64,000 nucleotides of DNA from Nocardia coubleae NBRC 108252 (GCF_001612805.1 NZ_BDBD01000019.1:434001-498000); one strand, 5' to 3'. Counted from the stretch's first letter, positions 7,520 through 16,786 are shown. Numbers and translations: made by a program. The notes: a model not told the origin generated them from the sequence alone.

Positions 7520-9025
7520 TCAGCGTCCGCCCAGCGCACGCACGGTTTCGATGGTGTCCGCCTGGGCGGGTTCCTTGTCCGGGCGGTATCGAAGCACCCG
7601 GGCGAAACGCAAGGCGACGCCGCCGGGGTACCGGGTGCTGGTCTGCACGCCGTCGAGCGCGATCTCGACCACCAGGTCCGGGCGCAGGTACACCGTCTGG
7701 GCGTCGCGGTGGGTGGCGTGCCGGGGGAATTCCTCGGTCTGCCAGCGCAGCAGTTCGTCGGTCAGGCCCTTGAAGGTCTTGCCGACCATCACCGGTTCGC
7801 CGGTGTCCGGATCGAGCGCGGCCAGGTGCAGGTTCGACAGGAATCCGGTGCGGCGGCCGTAACCCCATTCGGCACCGATGACCAGCAGGTCGAGGGTGTG
7901 CGCGGGTTTGACCTTCTGCCAGGCCTTGCCGCGCCTGCCCGCCGCGTACGGCGCTTCGAGCGACTTGACCATCACGCCCTCGTTGCCGACGGCGAGCGCG
8001 TCGTCGTAGCACTCGGCGGCCGCCTCGGCGTCGGGCGCGACCAGTGCCGGGATGGCGTGTGATCCGGCCACCCGGTCCAGTGCCCGGCGGCGCACCCGCA
8101 GGGGTTCGTCGAGCAGGTCTTCGCCGTCCAGGTGCAGGCAGTCGAAGAAGTACGGGTGCAGCAGCAGTTCGCGCGTGTCGCCGATGGTGGCGAAGCGGCT
8201 CATCGTCTCCTGGAACGGGCGCGGGCGACCGGCGTCGGTGAGCGCGAGGGTCTCGCCGTCGAGCACCACGCTCGTGCAGTCCAGGCCACGAACCAGTTCG
8301 ACCAGTTCGGGAACGCCCGCGGTGATGTCGCGCAGGGTGCGGGTGAACACCCACACCTGCTCCCCCGCCCGGTGCACCTGGATGCGGGCGCCGTCGAGTT
8401 TGTGTTCGACGCTCACCTGCGGGCCGAGTTCGGCCAGCGCCTCGTCCAGCGAGCCGCCGGGAGAGGCGAGCATCGGCGCGACCGGCCTGCCGACCTCGAG
8501 CCGGAACTCCCGCAGCGCGTCCTCGCCGCCGGTGATCGCGGCGACCGCGGTGGCGGGCAGGTTCCCGGACAGCATGTGCGCGCGGCGGATCACGTCGACA
8601 CCGATGCCGGTGGATCGGGCCAGGCCCTCCACCACCTGCGCGGTGAGCGCACCCTGGCGCAGTTCGCCGGTGAGCAGCCGGATCAGGAAAGACTGTTCCT
8701 CTTCGGTCGCGGCTGTGAAAAGCTCGGTGAGTATTTCGCGGCGGCTGTTGGTGGAACTCACGCCCTTCAGCCGGGTGAAGTAGTCGTCGACCTGTTCGAC
8801 CGTGAGTCGGTTCCGATCGCTCGCCGCCGCGCCCAGCCCGGTGACCGTTCGCCACCCCACGCCGATCCGGCCCTGGGTGAGTTCACCCGACAACCAGGCG
8901 ACCACAGTGCCGATCTCCGCCGGGCCCGCGGCCGAGAGCAACGCGGCGAGGGCGGCGGTCTTCTCCTTGCGCGACCGGGTGGCCCGAACCTGCTCCGAGG
9001 TCGCGACGACATCGCTGAACAGCAC
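7520..9025 (-). CDS. ligB: ATP-dependent DNA ligase (LigB type)
   Basis: An ATP-dependent DNA ligase that joins nicked DNA through a covalent lysine-AMP intermediate. The adenylation motif EHKLDGARIQ places the catalytic Lys at 209 in the shorter form. Motif III-like sequences (VVLDGETLAL) and the OB-fold region with EGVMVKSLEAPY and WQKVKPAHTLDLLVIGAEWGYG are all present. A helical N-terminal domain precedes them, as in mycobacterial LigB and archaeal ligases. GTG 9025 was chosen because the protein then begins V-L-F-S-D-V-V, like LigB of mycobacteria. The frame stays open 34 codons further upstream but would overlap the divergent promoter region. The length is 501 residues. Confidence 0.9.
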   Translation of the reverse strand: MLFSDVVATSEQVRATRSRKEKTAALAALLSAAGPAEIGTVVAWLSGELTQGRIGVGWRTVTGLGAAASDRNRLTVEQVDDYFTRLKGVSSTNSRREILTELFTAATEEEQSFLIRLLTGELRQGALTAQVVEGLARSTGIGVDVIRRAHMLSGNLPATAVAAITGGEDALREFRLEVGRPVAPMLASPGGSLDEALAELGPQVSVEHKLDGARIQVHRAGEQVWVFTRTLRDITAGVPELVELVRGLDCTSVVLDGETLALTDAGRPRPFQETMSRFATIGDTRELLLHPYFFDCLHLDGEDLLDEPLRVRRRALDRVAGSHAIPALVAPDAEAAAECYDDALAVGNEGVMVKSLEAPYAAGRRGKAWQKVKPAHTLDLLVIGAEWGYGRRTGFLSNLHLAALDPDTGEPVMVGKTFKGLTDELLRWQTEEFPRHATHRDAQTVYLRPDLVVEIALDGVQTSTRYPGGVALRFARVLRYRPDKEPAQADTIETVRALGGR

Positions 9026-9119
9026 CGTTCGACCGTAGCGTGCCGGTGTGACACATCGCTCAGCACACGCTGCTAAGAACCGGTTGGCAACCCTGCGAAA
9101 CCGCCCATAAACTGGACAT

Positions 9120-10526
9120 ATGGCCAAAACCTATGTCGGTGCGCGGCTGCGCCAGCTGCGTACCGAGCGTGGGCTGAGCCAGGTGACGCTGGCCCAGAAA
9201 CTGGAGATCTCGGCCAGCTACCTCAACCAGATCGAGCACGATGTGCGGCCGCTGACGGTCCCGGTGCTCACCCGCATCAACGAGGTCTTCGGCGTCGATC
9301 CGACCTTCTTCTCCGCCCAGGACGACACCCGGCTCATCGCCGAACTCCAGGAAGTCGTGATGGATGCCGAGCTGGGCATCGAGGCCGACACCAAGGAGAT
9401 CGCCGACATGGTGTCGGCGCACCCGTCGATGGCGCGGGCCCTGGTCGCCATGCACAACAGGTACCGCAACACCAGCGCCCAGCTGGCCGCCGCCACCGAG
9501 GACCGTTTCGCCGACGGCTCCGGCAGTGCCGCGATCAGCAAACCGCACGAGGAAGTGCGCGACTACTTCTATCAGCGCCAGAACTACATCCACGAGCTGG
9601 ACACCGCCGCAGAGGATCTCACCGCCCGCATCCGCTTCCACGGCGGCGAGGTGAGCACCGAAATCGCCCGGCTGCTTCGCTCGCACGGTGTGCGGATCAG
9701 CGAGCGCATCGACCTCGGCGAGGGCGTGCTGCACACCTACGACCCGCAGACCAAGCAGCTCGAGATCTCCCCGCACCTGTCCGGCGGGCAGCGCACCTTC
9801 AAATTGGCCGCCGAACTTGCCTACCTGGAATGCGGCGGCCTGCTCGAAAAGCTGGTCGAGGAGGGCAATTTCGCCTCCGACGCGTCACGCAAGCTGGCCA
9901 TGCTCGGCCTCGCCAACTACTTCGCCGCGGCAACCGTGTTGCCCTACACCCACTTTCACGAAGTGGCCGAGGACTTCCGGTACGACATCGAACGGTTGTC
10001 GGCGTTCTTCTCGCAGAGTTACGAAACCATCTGCCACCGCCTGTCCACCCTGCAACGCCCGTCGCTGCGCGGTGTGCCGTTCTCCTTCGTCCGAGTGGAC
10101 CGCGCGGGCAACATGTCGAAACGCCAGTCCGCCACGGGTTTCCACTTCTCCGCCAGCGGCGGCACCTGCCCGCTGTGGAACGTCTACGAGACCTTCGCCT
10201 ACCCGGGCAAGATCATGACCCAGATCGCCCAGATGCCCGACGGCCGCAAATACCTCTGGGTCGCGCGCACCGTGGAACGCCGCGCCACCCGCTACGGCCA
10301 GCCGAGCAAGACCTTCGCCATCGGCCTCGGCTGCGAACTCCGCCACGCCTCCCGCGTCGTCTACGCCGACGGCATCGACCTCGGCGAGGCCACCGCCACC
10401 CCCATCGGCGCGGGCTGCCGAGTCTGCGTCCGCTCCAACTGCCCCCAACGCGCCTTCCCCCCACTGGGCAAGTCCCTCGACATCAGCGAACACCGCAGCT
10501 CCGTCTCCCCCTACCTCATCAAGTAG
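9120..10526 (+). CDS. ramB: RamB-type short-chain fatty acyl transcriptional regulator
   Basis: A 468-residue regulator with an N-terminal XRE helix-turn-helix at about residues 5-62 (GARLRQLRTERGLSQ, then LEISASYLNQIEHDVRPL). It is followed by the ScfR/RamB core containing the ImmA/IrrE-like stretch with FKLAAELAYLE and a Cys-rich C-terminus (GCRVCVRSNCPQRAFPPL). In Corynebacterium and Mycobacterium, RamB controls acetate and glyoxylate-cycle genes. Here it is convergent with, and only 3 bp from, a FadE5-type acyl-CoA dehydrogenase, consistent with control of short-chain acyl metabolism. It is divergent from ligB across a 94-bp gap that must hold both promoters. Confidence 0.88.
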   Translation: MAKTYVGARLRQLRTERGLSQVTLAQKLEISASYLNQIEHDVRPLTVPVLTRINEVFGVDPTFFSAQDDTRLIAELQEVVMDAELGIEADTKEIADMVSAHPSMARALVAMHNRYRNTSAQLAAATEDRFADGSGSAAISKPHEEVRDYFYQRQNYIHELDTAAEDLTARIRFHGGEVSTEIARLLRSHGVRISERIDLGEGVLHTYDPQTKQLEISPHLSGGQRTFKLAAELAYLECGGLLEKLVEEGNFASDASRKLAMLGLANYFAAATVLPYTHFHEVAEDFRYDIERLSAFFSQSYETICHRLSTLQRPSLRGVPFSFVRVDRAGNMSKRQSATGFHFSASGGTCPLWNVYETFAYPGKIMTQIAQMPDGRKYLWVARTVERRATRYGQPSKTFAIGLGCELRHASRVVYADGIDLGEATATPIGAGCRVCVRSNCPQRAFPPLGKSLDISEHRSSVSPYLIK

Positions 10527-10529
10527 CGC

Positions 10530-12359
10530 TCAGAAGGCTTCTTCCGGGATGGCCATGATGTCGGTGTCGAGGGTCGCCAGGACGGAGCGGGTTGCGGTGA
10601 GTTCGGGAAGGACGTTCTTGGCGAAGAAGGAGGCTACGGCTACTTTGCCCTGGTAGAAGGGGCGGTCCTTGGCGGAGGATTCGCCGGTGAGGGCGGCGGC
10701 GGCGATTTCGGCCTGGGCGAGCAGGCGCCAGCCGATGAGCAGGTCGCCGACGGCCATCAGGAAGCGGACCGAGCCCAGGCCGACCTTGTAGAGCTCGGCC
10801 GGGTCCTGTTGGCCGGCCATGGCGTAGCCGGTGAGGGTGGCGGCCATGGCGGCGACGTCGGACTGGGCGGTGCGCAGCAGGGCGCGTTCGGTGGCGAAGC
10901 GGCCGGAATCGTTGGCCAGGAACGCGGTGATCTGGGCGTTGAGGTGGCCCATCGCGGCGCCGCCATCGCGAATGATCTTGCGGAAGAAGAAGTCCTGGGC
11001 CTGGATGGCGGTGGTGCCCTCGTACAGCGAGTCGATCTTCGCGTCGCGAATGTACTGCTCGATCGGATAGTCCTGCAGATACCCGGACCCGCCGAAGGTC
11101 TGCAGCGATTCGGTGAGCAGCTGATACGCCCGCTCGGACCCGACACCCTTGACGATCGGCAGCAGCAGATCGTCGATCCGGTGCGCCATCTCCGGGTCGG
11201 CACCCGAAACCAGCTGCGCCACATCCACATTCTGATGCGCGGCCGTGTAGAGGTACACCGCCCGCAACCCCTCCGCGTACGCCTTCTGCATGGCCAGCGA
11301 CCGGCGCACATCGGGATGGTGGGTGATGGTCACGCGCGGCGCCGTCTTGTCGGTCATCTGCGTGAGATCCGCGCCCTGCACCCGCGTCTTGGCGTATTCG
11401 AGCGCGTTGAGATACCCGGTCGACAACGTGCCCGACGACTTCACCCCGACGGTCATGCGCGCGTTCTCGATCACCTTGAACATCTGCGCGATCCCGTTGT
11501 GCACCTCACCGACCAGCCACCCCCTGGCGGGCACACCGGTGGCACCGAAGGTGAGTTCGCAGGTGGGCGAGGATTTGATACCCATCTTGTGCTCGAGCCC
11601 GGTGACGTACACGCCGTTGCGGTCACCGATCTCCATGGTGTCGGGGTCGAAGAGGAACTTCGGCACATAGAACAGCGACAGTCCCTTGGTACCCGGTCCC
11701 GCGCCTTCGGGCCGGGCCAGCACCAGGTGGAAGATGTTCTCGGCCGCCTCGCCCACATCGCCACCGGAGATGAACCGCTTCACCCCTTCGATATGCCACG
11801 ACCCGTCGGGCTGCGGGATGGCCTTGGTGCGGCCCGCGCCGACGTCGGAGCCCGCGTCCGGTTCGGTGAGCACCATCGTGCCCTGCCAGCCGCGCTCGAA
11901 ACCCCCACGCGCCCAGCGCTTCTGCTCCTCGGTACCGATCTCGTAGAGCACCGAGCCCATGAGTGGGCCCATGTTGAAGAAGCTGGCCGAGGGGTTGGCG
12001 CAGATGATGAGCTCGTTGATGGCCCACAGCAGCACGTTGGGCGCGGGCGTGCCGTCCATACCCTCGGGCATGCCGAGCCGGTACCACTGCGCCTCGTGCA
12101 CGGCGGCCACGGTCTTGCGCAGCGGCTCGGGCACGGTGATGTCGAAGGTGTCGGGGTTGTAGGTGACCGGGTTGCGGTCGGCCTCGGCGAAGGTCTCCGC
12201 GATCGGCCCCTCGGCCAGCCTGCGCACCTCGTCGAGGATGTGACGCACCGTGTCGGAGTCCAGGTCGCCGTAGGCGCCGGTGTCGAGGAGTTTGTCGAGC
12301 CCGAGTACCTCGAAGAGATTGAATTCGATGTCACGCACGTTGGCCTTGTAGTGCCCCAC
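10530..12359 (-). CDS. fadE5: Acyl-CoA dehydrogenase, FadE5 type
   Basis: A large FAD-dependent acyl-CoA dehydrogenase of 609 residues that introduces the alpha-beta double bond in beta-oxidation. It opens with GHYKANVRDIEFNLFEVLG, the additional N-terminal domain of the FadE5 subfamily. FAD and substrate motifs include VLTEPDAGSD and FGGSGYLQDYPIEQYIRDAK. With GTG 12359 as start, the catalytic base in LYEGTTAIQ is Glu447, the position reported for mycobacterial FadE5. The start is supported by GAGGAG ending 6 nt upstream. The frame is open far upstream, but that part has shadow composition. The 319-bp region upstream is shared with urtA. Confidence 0.92.
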   Translation of the reverse strand: MGHYKANVRDIEFNLFEVLGLDKLLDTGAYGDLDSDTVRHILDEVRRLAEGPIAETFAEADRNPVTYNPDTFDITVPEPLRKTVAAVHEAQWYRLGMPEGMDGTPAPNVLLWAINELIICANPSASFFNMGPLMGSVLYEIGTEEQKRWARGGFERGWQGTMVLTEPDAGSDVGAGRTKAIPQPDGSWHIEGVKRFISGGDVGEAAENIFHLVLARPEGAGPGTKGLSLFYVPKFLFDPDTMEIGDRNGVYVTGLEHKMGIKSSPTCELTFGATGVPARGWLVGEVHNGIAQMFKVIENARMTVGVKSSGTLSTGYLNALEYAKTRVQGADLTQMTDKTAPRVTITHHPDVRRSLAMQKAYAEGLRAVYLYTAAHQNVDVAQLVSGADPEMAHRIDDLLLPIVKGVGSERAYQLLTESLQTFGGSGYLQDYPIEQYIRDAKIDSLYEGTTAIQAQDFFFRKIIRDGGAAMGHLNAQITAFLANDSGRFATERALLRTAQSDVAAMAATLTGYAMAGQQDPAELYKVGLGSVRFLMAVGDLLIGWRLLAQAEIAAAALTGESSAKDRPFYQGKVAVASFFAKNVLPELTATRSVLATLDTDIMAIPEEAF

Positions 12360-12451
12360 TGGGCTCCTCCTCGACTGACCACCCCGCGGCCCGAGCGCCG
12401 CGAGATTCCGGCTGTTCGACGTCGTACGAATCGCCAGCGTGCCGCACGGGC

Positions 12452-12477
12452 GCGTGGCTACGCAACCGTAGCCACGC
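12452..12477. other. Perfect hairpin in the fadE5-urtA intergenic region
   Basis: An 11-bp perfect inverted repeat (GCGTGGCTACG, 12452-12462, with 12467-12477) closes a CAAC tetraloop. It sits about 95 bp upstream of the minus-strand dehydrogenase and 200 bp upstream of urtA. It could be a leader hairpin of either transcript or a terminator isolating the divergent promoters. It has no T-tract. Confidence 0.55.
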
Positions 12478-12581
12478 CGTAGCTCCCCGCCGAACAATTC
12501 ACACGGACGAAACAGACGAAACGGGCACGTGATCGGGAGATATTCCGCTGCAACATGTTCCATCTACTGTTCCGCTCACGA

Positions 12582-12612
12582 ATACAGCCGCTGTATACAA
12601 CCCGGTGTACAG
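12582..12612. promoter_or_regulatory. Overlapping inverted repeats upstream of urtA (candidate operator)
   Basis: ATACAG-CCG-CTGTAT (12582-12596) is a perfect inverted repeat. Its right arm is also the left arm of CTGTATAC-N6-GTGTACAG (12591-12612, one mismatch). The cluster is 67-97 bp upstream of the urtA start. It is a candidate binding site for the GntR/FCD regulator at 17486 or for a nitrogen regulator such as GlnR. A clean GlnR box was not identified. Confidence 0.5.
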
Positions 12613-12678
12613 CCAGGCAGCGGTGTGTTCGTTGTGGCGCGCGTGCGCCGCCGTTACACCTGATGAGGAGAACGCCCC

Positions 12679-13929
12679 ATGTCTGATTCCCGTGTGCTCA
12701 GGGCACTGGCCGTCCCCACGGCGGTAGCCCTGGCCGGCCTGTTGCTCACCGGCTGCGGCGCCCGCGACGACGCCTCGACCGGTTCCACCGCGGCGTCCTG
12801 CGTCGACACAACCAAAGACACCATCAAGGTCGGTTCGCTGCACTCGCTCTCGGGCACGATGGCGATTTCCGAAGTCACCGTTGCCAATTCGACCAAGCTG
12901 GCGGTCGACCAGATCAACGCGGCGGGCGGGGTGCTCGGCAAGAAGATCGAGATCGTCCCCGAGGACGGCGCCTCCGACCCGAAGACCTTCGCCGAGAAGG
13001 CCGAGAAACTCATCAGCTCCGACTGTGTCGCCGCGGTGTTCGGCGGCTGGACCTCGTCGAGCCGCAAGGCCATGAAGCCCAAGTTCGAGAGCCTGAACTC
13101 GCTGCTCTACTACCCGGTGCAGTACGAGGGTCTGGAAGATTCCAAGAACATCTTCTACACCGGCGCCACCACCAATCAGCAGATCGTCCCGGCCCTGGAC
13201 TACCTGAAGCAGAAGGGCATCACCTCCCTCTACCTGGTCGGTTCGGACTACGTCTTCCCGCAGACCGCCAACCGCGAGATCAGGGCCTACGCCGCCGCCA
13301 ACGGCATCGAGATCAAGGGCGAGGACTACACCCCGCTCGGTTCCACCGACTTCTCCACCATCGTCAACAAGGTGCGCACCGCCAAGGCGGGCGCGGTGTT
13401 CAACACCCTCAACGGCGACTCCAACGTGGCGTTCTTCCGTGAGTACTCCAACGCGGGCCTGAAGGCCGCCGAGATGCCGGTGGTCTCGGTGTCGATCGCC
13501 GAGGAAGAGGTCGTGGGTATCGGCGCGGATCGCCTCGCCGGCCAGCTGACCGCCTGGAACTACTACCAGACCGTCGATTCCCCGGCGAACAAGAAGTTCG
13601 TCGCCGACTACAAGGCCGCCTTCGGCGCCGACAAGCCCACCTCCGATCCGATGGAAGCCGCGTACGCCTCGGTGTTCCTGTGGAAGAACACGGTGGAGAA
13701 GGCGAAGTCGTTCGCGGTGGCCGACATCCAGGCCGCGGCCGACGGCGTGAGCTTCGAGGCGCCCGAGGGCACCGTCACCATCGACGGCTCCAACCACCAC
13801 GTCACCAAGGTCGCCCGCATCGGTGAGATCCGCCCCGACGGCCTGATCTACACGGTGTGGGACTCCGGCAAGGCGATCACGCCCGACCCGTACCTGAAGT
13901 CCTACGAGTGGGCCAAGGGCCTGAAGTAA
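12679..13929 (+). CDS. urtA: Urea ABC transporter substrate-binding protein UrtA
   Basis: A periplasmic-type binding lipoprotein of the high-affinity urea importer. It has a signal peptide with lipobox LTGC (Cys26), then the type I solute-binding fold beginning I-K-V-G-S-L-H-S-L-S-G-T-M-A-I-S. It carries the UrtA-typical segments GGWTSSSRKAMKP and NSLLYYPVQYEGLE. The 416-residue length fits. Shine-Dalgarno GAGGAG lies 7 nt before the ATG. It opens the urtABCDE operon. A strong hairpin right after the gene probably raises urtA expression over the membrane and ATPase genes. Urease genes, often neighbours of urt, are not in this window. Confidence 0.95.
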   Translation: MSDSRVLRALAVPTAVALAGLLLTGCGARDDASTGSTAASCVDTTKDTIKVGSLHSLSGTMAISEVTVANSTKLAVDQINAAGGVLGKKIEIVPEDGASDPKTFAEKAEKLISSDCVAAVFGGWTSSSRKAMKPKFESLNSLLYYPVQYEGLEDSKNIFYTGATTNQQIVPALDYLKQKGITSLYLVGSDYVFPQTANREIRAYAAANGIEIKGEDYTPLGSTDFSTIVNKVRTAKAGAVFNTLNGDSNVAFFREYSNAGLKAAEMPVVSVSIAEEEVVGIGADRLAGQLTAWNYYQTVDSPANKKFVADYKAAFGADKPTSDPMEAAYASVFLWKNTVEKAKSFAVADIQAAADGVSFEAPEGTVTIDGSNHHVTKVARIGEIRPDGLIYTVWDSGKAITPDPYLKSYEWAKGLK

Positions 13930-13940
13930 GTCGCCCGGCA

Positions 13941-13967
13941 GGTGTGGGGCGCGCCGCGCCCCACACC
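13941..13967 (+). terminator. Intercistronic hairpin between urtA and urtB
   Basis: The arms GGTGTGGGGCG (13941-13951) and CGCCCCACACC (13957-13967) form an 11-bp stem with a 5-nt loop, followed by GTTTCTCT. It begins 12 bp after the urtA stop and 22 bp before the urtB start. It is likely a partial terminator or mRNA stabiliser giving excess binding protein, a usual arrangement in ABC operons. Confidence 0.75.
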
Positions 13968-13989
13968 GTTTCTCTAGGAGTCCACCACC

Positions 13990-14874
13990 ATGGACGTGCT
14001 GATCGGCCAGCTCTTCACAGGGTTGAGCCTGGGATCCATTCTTCTGCTCGCCGCGCTCGGTTTGTCGCTGACCTTCGGTCAGATGGGCGTCATCAATATG
14101 GCACACGGCGAGTTCATCATGGCCGGCTGCTACACCACTTATGTTGTGCAGCAGGTCTTCTCCTCGGCCGGTGTGTCGCTGGCCGTCTCGCTGCTCGCCG
14201 GTTTCCTGATCGGTGGCCTGCTCGGTGCCGTCCTGGAAATGGGGCTCATCCGCTACATGTACGACCGCCCGCTCGACACCCTGCTCGTCACCTTCGGTGT
14301 CGGCCTGGTGTTGCAACAGGCCGCGCGTGACATCTTCGGCGCGCCCGCCAAGAACGTGCTGGTGCCCGAATGGCTCAGTGGCGGAATCACCATCGCCGGT
14401 GCGGTGGTGCCCAAGACACGCATTTTCATTCTCGTGCTCGCGATCGTCGCGGTGACCGCGCTGGCCGCCGTCCTCAAGACGACCCCGATGGGCCGCCGCA
14501 TCCGCGCGGTCGTGCAGAACCGTGGTCTCGCCGAAACCAGCGGTATATCCAGCAGATTCACCGATATCAGCACGTTCTTCATCGGCTCGGGCCTGGCGGG
14601 TGTGGCCGGTGTCGCGCTCACGCTCATCGGTTCGACCAGCCCGACCATCGGGCAGAGCTATCTGATCGACGCCTTCCTCGTGGTGGTGATCGGTGGGCTC
14701 GGGCAGGTCAAGGGCACGGTGATCGCGGCGTTCGCGCTCGGTCTGCTCAACTCCTTCATCGAATACTCCACCACCGCGTCGATTGCGAAGGTGATCGTGT
14801 TCGTGCTGATCGTCATCTTCCTGCAGGTCCGCCCGCAGGGTCTGTTCACCGTGCGGACGAGGAGCCTGGCATGA
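13990..14874 (+). CDS. urtB: Urea ABC transporter permease UrtB
   Basis: A 294-residue LivH-type branched permease of the urea importer. It shows about eight hydrophobic segments and the family motifs GLSLTFGQMGVINMAHGEF near residue 25, plus a later G-G-L-G-Q-V-K-G-T loop that contacts the ATPase. The start is supported by AGGAG 9 nt upstream. The stop overlaps the urtC start (ATGA), so the two permeases are translationally coupled, as expected for a UrtB-UrtC heterodimer. Confidence 0.94.
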   Translation: MDVLIGQLFTGLSLGSILLLAALGLSLTFGQMGVINMAHGEFIMAGCYTTYVVQQVFSSAGVSLAVSLLAGFLIGGLLGAVLEMGLIRYMYDRPLDTLLVTFGVGLVLQQAARDIFGAPAKNVLVPEWLSGGITIAGAVVPKTRIFILVLAIVAVTALAAVLKTTPMGRRIRAVVQNRGLAETSGISSRFTDISTFFIGSGLAGVAGVALTLIGSTSPTIGQSYLIDAFLVVVIGGLGQVKGTVIAAFALGLLNSFIEYSTTASIAKVIVFVLIVIFLQVRPQGLFTVRTRSLA

Positions 14875-15983
14875 ACGCACTGACTGAACGCCTACGCGCC
14901 TATCCCCGGCTCACCCCGCTGGCCGGGTTCGCGGTCGCGGCGATAATCCTGTTCGCCGTCGCCCCGGCGGTGCTGAGCGACTTCCGGCTGAACCTGCTCG
15001 CCAAGTTCCTCTGCTTCGCCATCGTGGCCGCGGGCATCGGCTTGGCTTGGGGCCGTGGCGGGATGCTCACCCTCGGCCAGGGTGTGTTCTTCGGTATCGG
15101 CGCCTACATCATGGCCATGCACATGCAGCTCGCCGACGCCGCGCGCCTGGGCAACGAGGTGCCCGAGTTCATGGAGATCTCCGGAATCAGCGAACTGCCG
15201 GGTTTCTGGCAGCCGTTCGAATCCGCGTCGGTCGCGATCCTGGCCATCCTCGTGCTGCCCGCGCTGGTCGCGGCTGTGCTCGGGTACGGCGTGTTCAAGC
15301 GGCGAGTGCGCGGTGCGTACTTCGCCATTCTGAGCCAGGCGCTCGCGGCGGCGCTGGCGATTCTGCTGACCGGTCAGCAGGCCATCGGCGGCTTCACCGG
15401 GCTGTCGGACTTCCGGGCGTTCTTCGGGTTCCGTCTCTCGGACCCGGCCAACCGGCAGATGCTGTTCTTCATCGCGGCGGGCACGCTGCTCGTGGTGGTC
15501 GCGCTGATCCGTCAGCTCAACCGCAGCCGCTACGGCGAGCTGCTGATCGCGGTGCGTGACGCCGAGGAGCGGGTGCGCTTCCTCGGGTACGATCCCGCGA
15601 ATATCAAGATCGTCGCGTACGTGGTCGCGGCGTTCCTCGCCGGTATCGCCGGTGCGCTGTTCACGCCGATCGTCGGCATCATCTCGCCCGCCGATATCGG
15701 TGTTGTCCCGTCGATCGCGTTCCTGATCGGGGTCGCCATCGGTGGCCGCACCACCCTGCTCGGTCCGGTACTCGGCGCGATCGGTGTCGCCTGGGCGCAG
15801 ACCTCGCTGTCGGAGTCGTTCCCGTCGGGCTGGACCTACCTGCAGGGCGTGCTGTTCATCGTGGTCGTCGGGTTCATCCCCGCCGGTCTCGCCGGACTGT
15901 GGCCGATGGTCAAGGGATGGCGCGCGAGCCGCGAACCGGAAACACCCGCCGTGGTCACCGAGGAGAAGGTGCTGGCCCGATGA
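14871..15983 (+). CDS. urtC: Urea ABC transporter permease UrtC
   Basis: The second, LivM-type permease subunit, 370 residues with roughly nine hydrophobic segments. Recognisable features are GRGGMLTLGQGVFFGIGAYI near residue 60, the long extracytoplasmic insertion around E-V-P-E-F-M-E-I characteristic of UrtC, and the ATPase-contact region with RVRFLGYDPANIKI. The start at 14871 overlaps the urtB stop by 4 bp. The frame extends upstream across urtB, but that stretch is a shadow. The stop overlaps urtD the same way. Confidence 0.94.
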   Translation: MNALTERLRAYPRLTPLAGFAVAAIILFAVAPAVLSDFRLNLLAKFLCFAIVAAGIGLAWGRGGMLTLGQGVFFGIGAYIMAMHMQLADAARLGNEVPEFMEISGISELPGFWQPFESASVAILAILVLPALVAAVLGYGVFKRRVRGAYFAILSQALAAALAILLTGQQAIGGFTGLSDFRAFFGFRLSDPANRQMLFFIAAGTLLVVVALIRQLNRSRYGELLIAVRDAEERVRFLGYDPANIKIVAYVVAAFLAGIAGALFTPIVGIISPADIGVVPSIAFLIGVAIGGRTTLLGPVLGAIGVAWAQTSLSESFPSGWTYLQGVLFIVVVGFIPAGLAGLWPMVKGWRASREPETPAVVTEEKVLAR

Positions 15984-16786
15984 CTTCACACGAACCCAAG
16001 CCCGGCGGCAATGCGGGCATGAACAGCGACTACCTCGAAATCCGTGGTCTCTCGGTGAGTTTCGACGGTTTCAAGGCGGTCACCGACGTGGACTTGACGG
16101 TGCTGCAGGGCGACCTGCGGTTCCTCATCGGTCCCAACGGTGCGGGCAAGACGACGCTGATCGACGCCATCACCGGCTTGGTCCCGGCCACCGGGTCGGC
16201 GCAGAAGTCGGGTATCGAACTGCTCGGCAAGAAGGTGCACCAGATCGCCCGGCTCGGTGTGGGGCGCACCTTCCAGACGGCGAGTGTGTTCGAGCAGCTC
16301 ACGGTGCTGCAGAACCTCGACATCGCGGCAGGTGCGGGCCGCTCGGCGCTGTCGCTGCTGCGTGCGCGCAAATCCGTGCTGCCCGCCATCGAAGAGGCCT
16401 TGGAGACAACGGGTCTCACCGCACTGCGCGACAAGCCGGCCGGTGTGCTCGCGCACGGGCAGAAGCAGTGGCTCGAGATCGGCATGCTGCTGGTGCAGAA
16501 CGCCTCGGTGCTGCTGCTCGACGAACCCGTCGCGGGCATGAGCGCCGAGGAACGCGAGGAGACCGGAAACCTGTTGCGCCGCATCGGCGGTGACCGTGTG
16601 GTCCTGGTCGTGGAGCACGACATGGACTTCATGCGGTCCTTCGCCACCTCGGTGACGGTGCTCGCGGGCGGCAAGGTGCTCAGCGAGGGCAGCGTGGAAC
16701 AGGTGCAGGCCGACCCACGCGTGCAGGAGGTCTACCTCGGCACCGCGGCCATGGCAACCACAGACAAGGAAGCCGCCGATGCTTGA
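15980..16786 (+). CDS. urtD: Urea ABC transporter ATP-binding protein UrtD
   Basis: The LivG-type ATPase subunit of the urea importer (268 residues). Walker A is GPNGAGKTT at 51-59. The signature region is atypical for ABC proteins in general but usual for UrtD, reading LAHGQKQWLEIGMLL in place of LSGGQ. Walker B is LLLDEPVAGMS. A short Pro/Gly-rich N-terminal extension of about 13 residues precedes an internal Met that could be an alternative start. ATG 15980 is preferred because it overlaps the urtC stop. The 3-prime end overlaps urtE by 8 bp. Confidence 0.94.
   Translation: MTSHEPKPGGNAGMNSDYLEIRGLSVSFDGFKAVTDVDLTVLQGDLRFLIGPNGAGKTTLIDAITGLVPATGSAQKSGIELLGKKVHQIARLGVGRTFQTASVFEQLTVLQNLDIAAGAGRSALSLLRARKSVLPAIEEALETTGLTALRDKPAGVLAHGQKQWLEIGMLLVQNASVLLLDEPVAGMSAEEREETGNLLRRIGGDRVVLVVEHDMDFMRSFATSVTVLAGGKVLSEGSVEQVQADPRVQEVYLGTAAMATTDKEAADA

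Noticed and set aside
5969..8062. A 697-codon plus-strand open frame over the pit operon and ligB
   Set aside because: It crosses several well-supported minus-strand genes and reads as Arg/Gly/His/Gln-rich shadow sequence.
12499..14880. A 793-codon minus-strand open frame over urtA and urtB
   Set aside because: It is antisense to two clear transporter genes, and its composition is that of a shadow.
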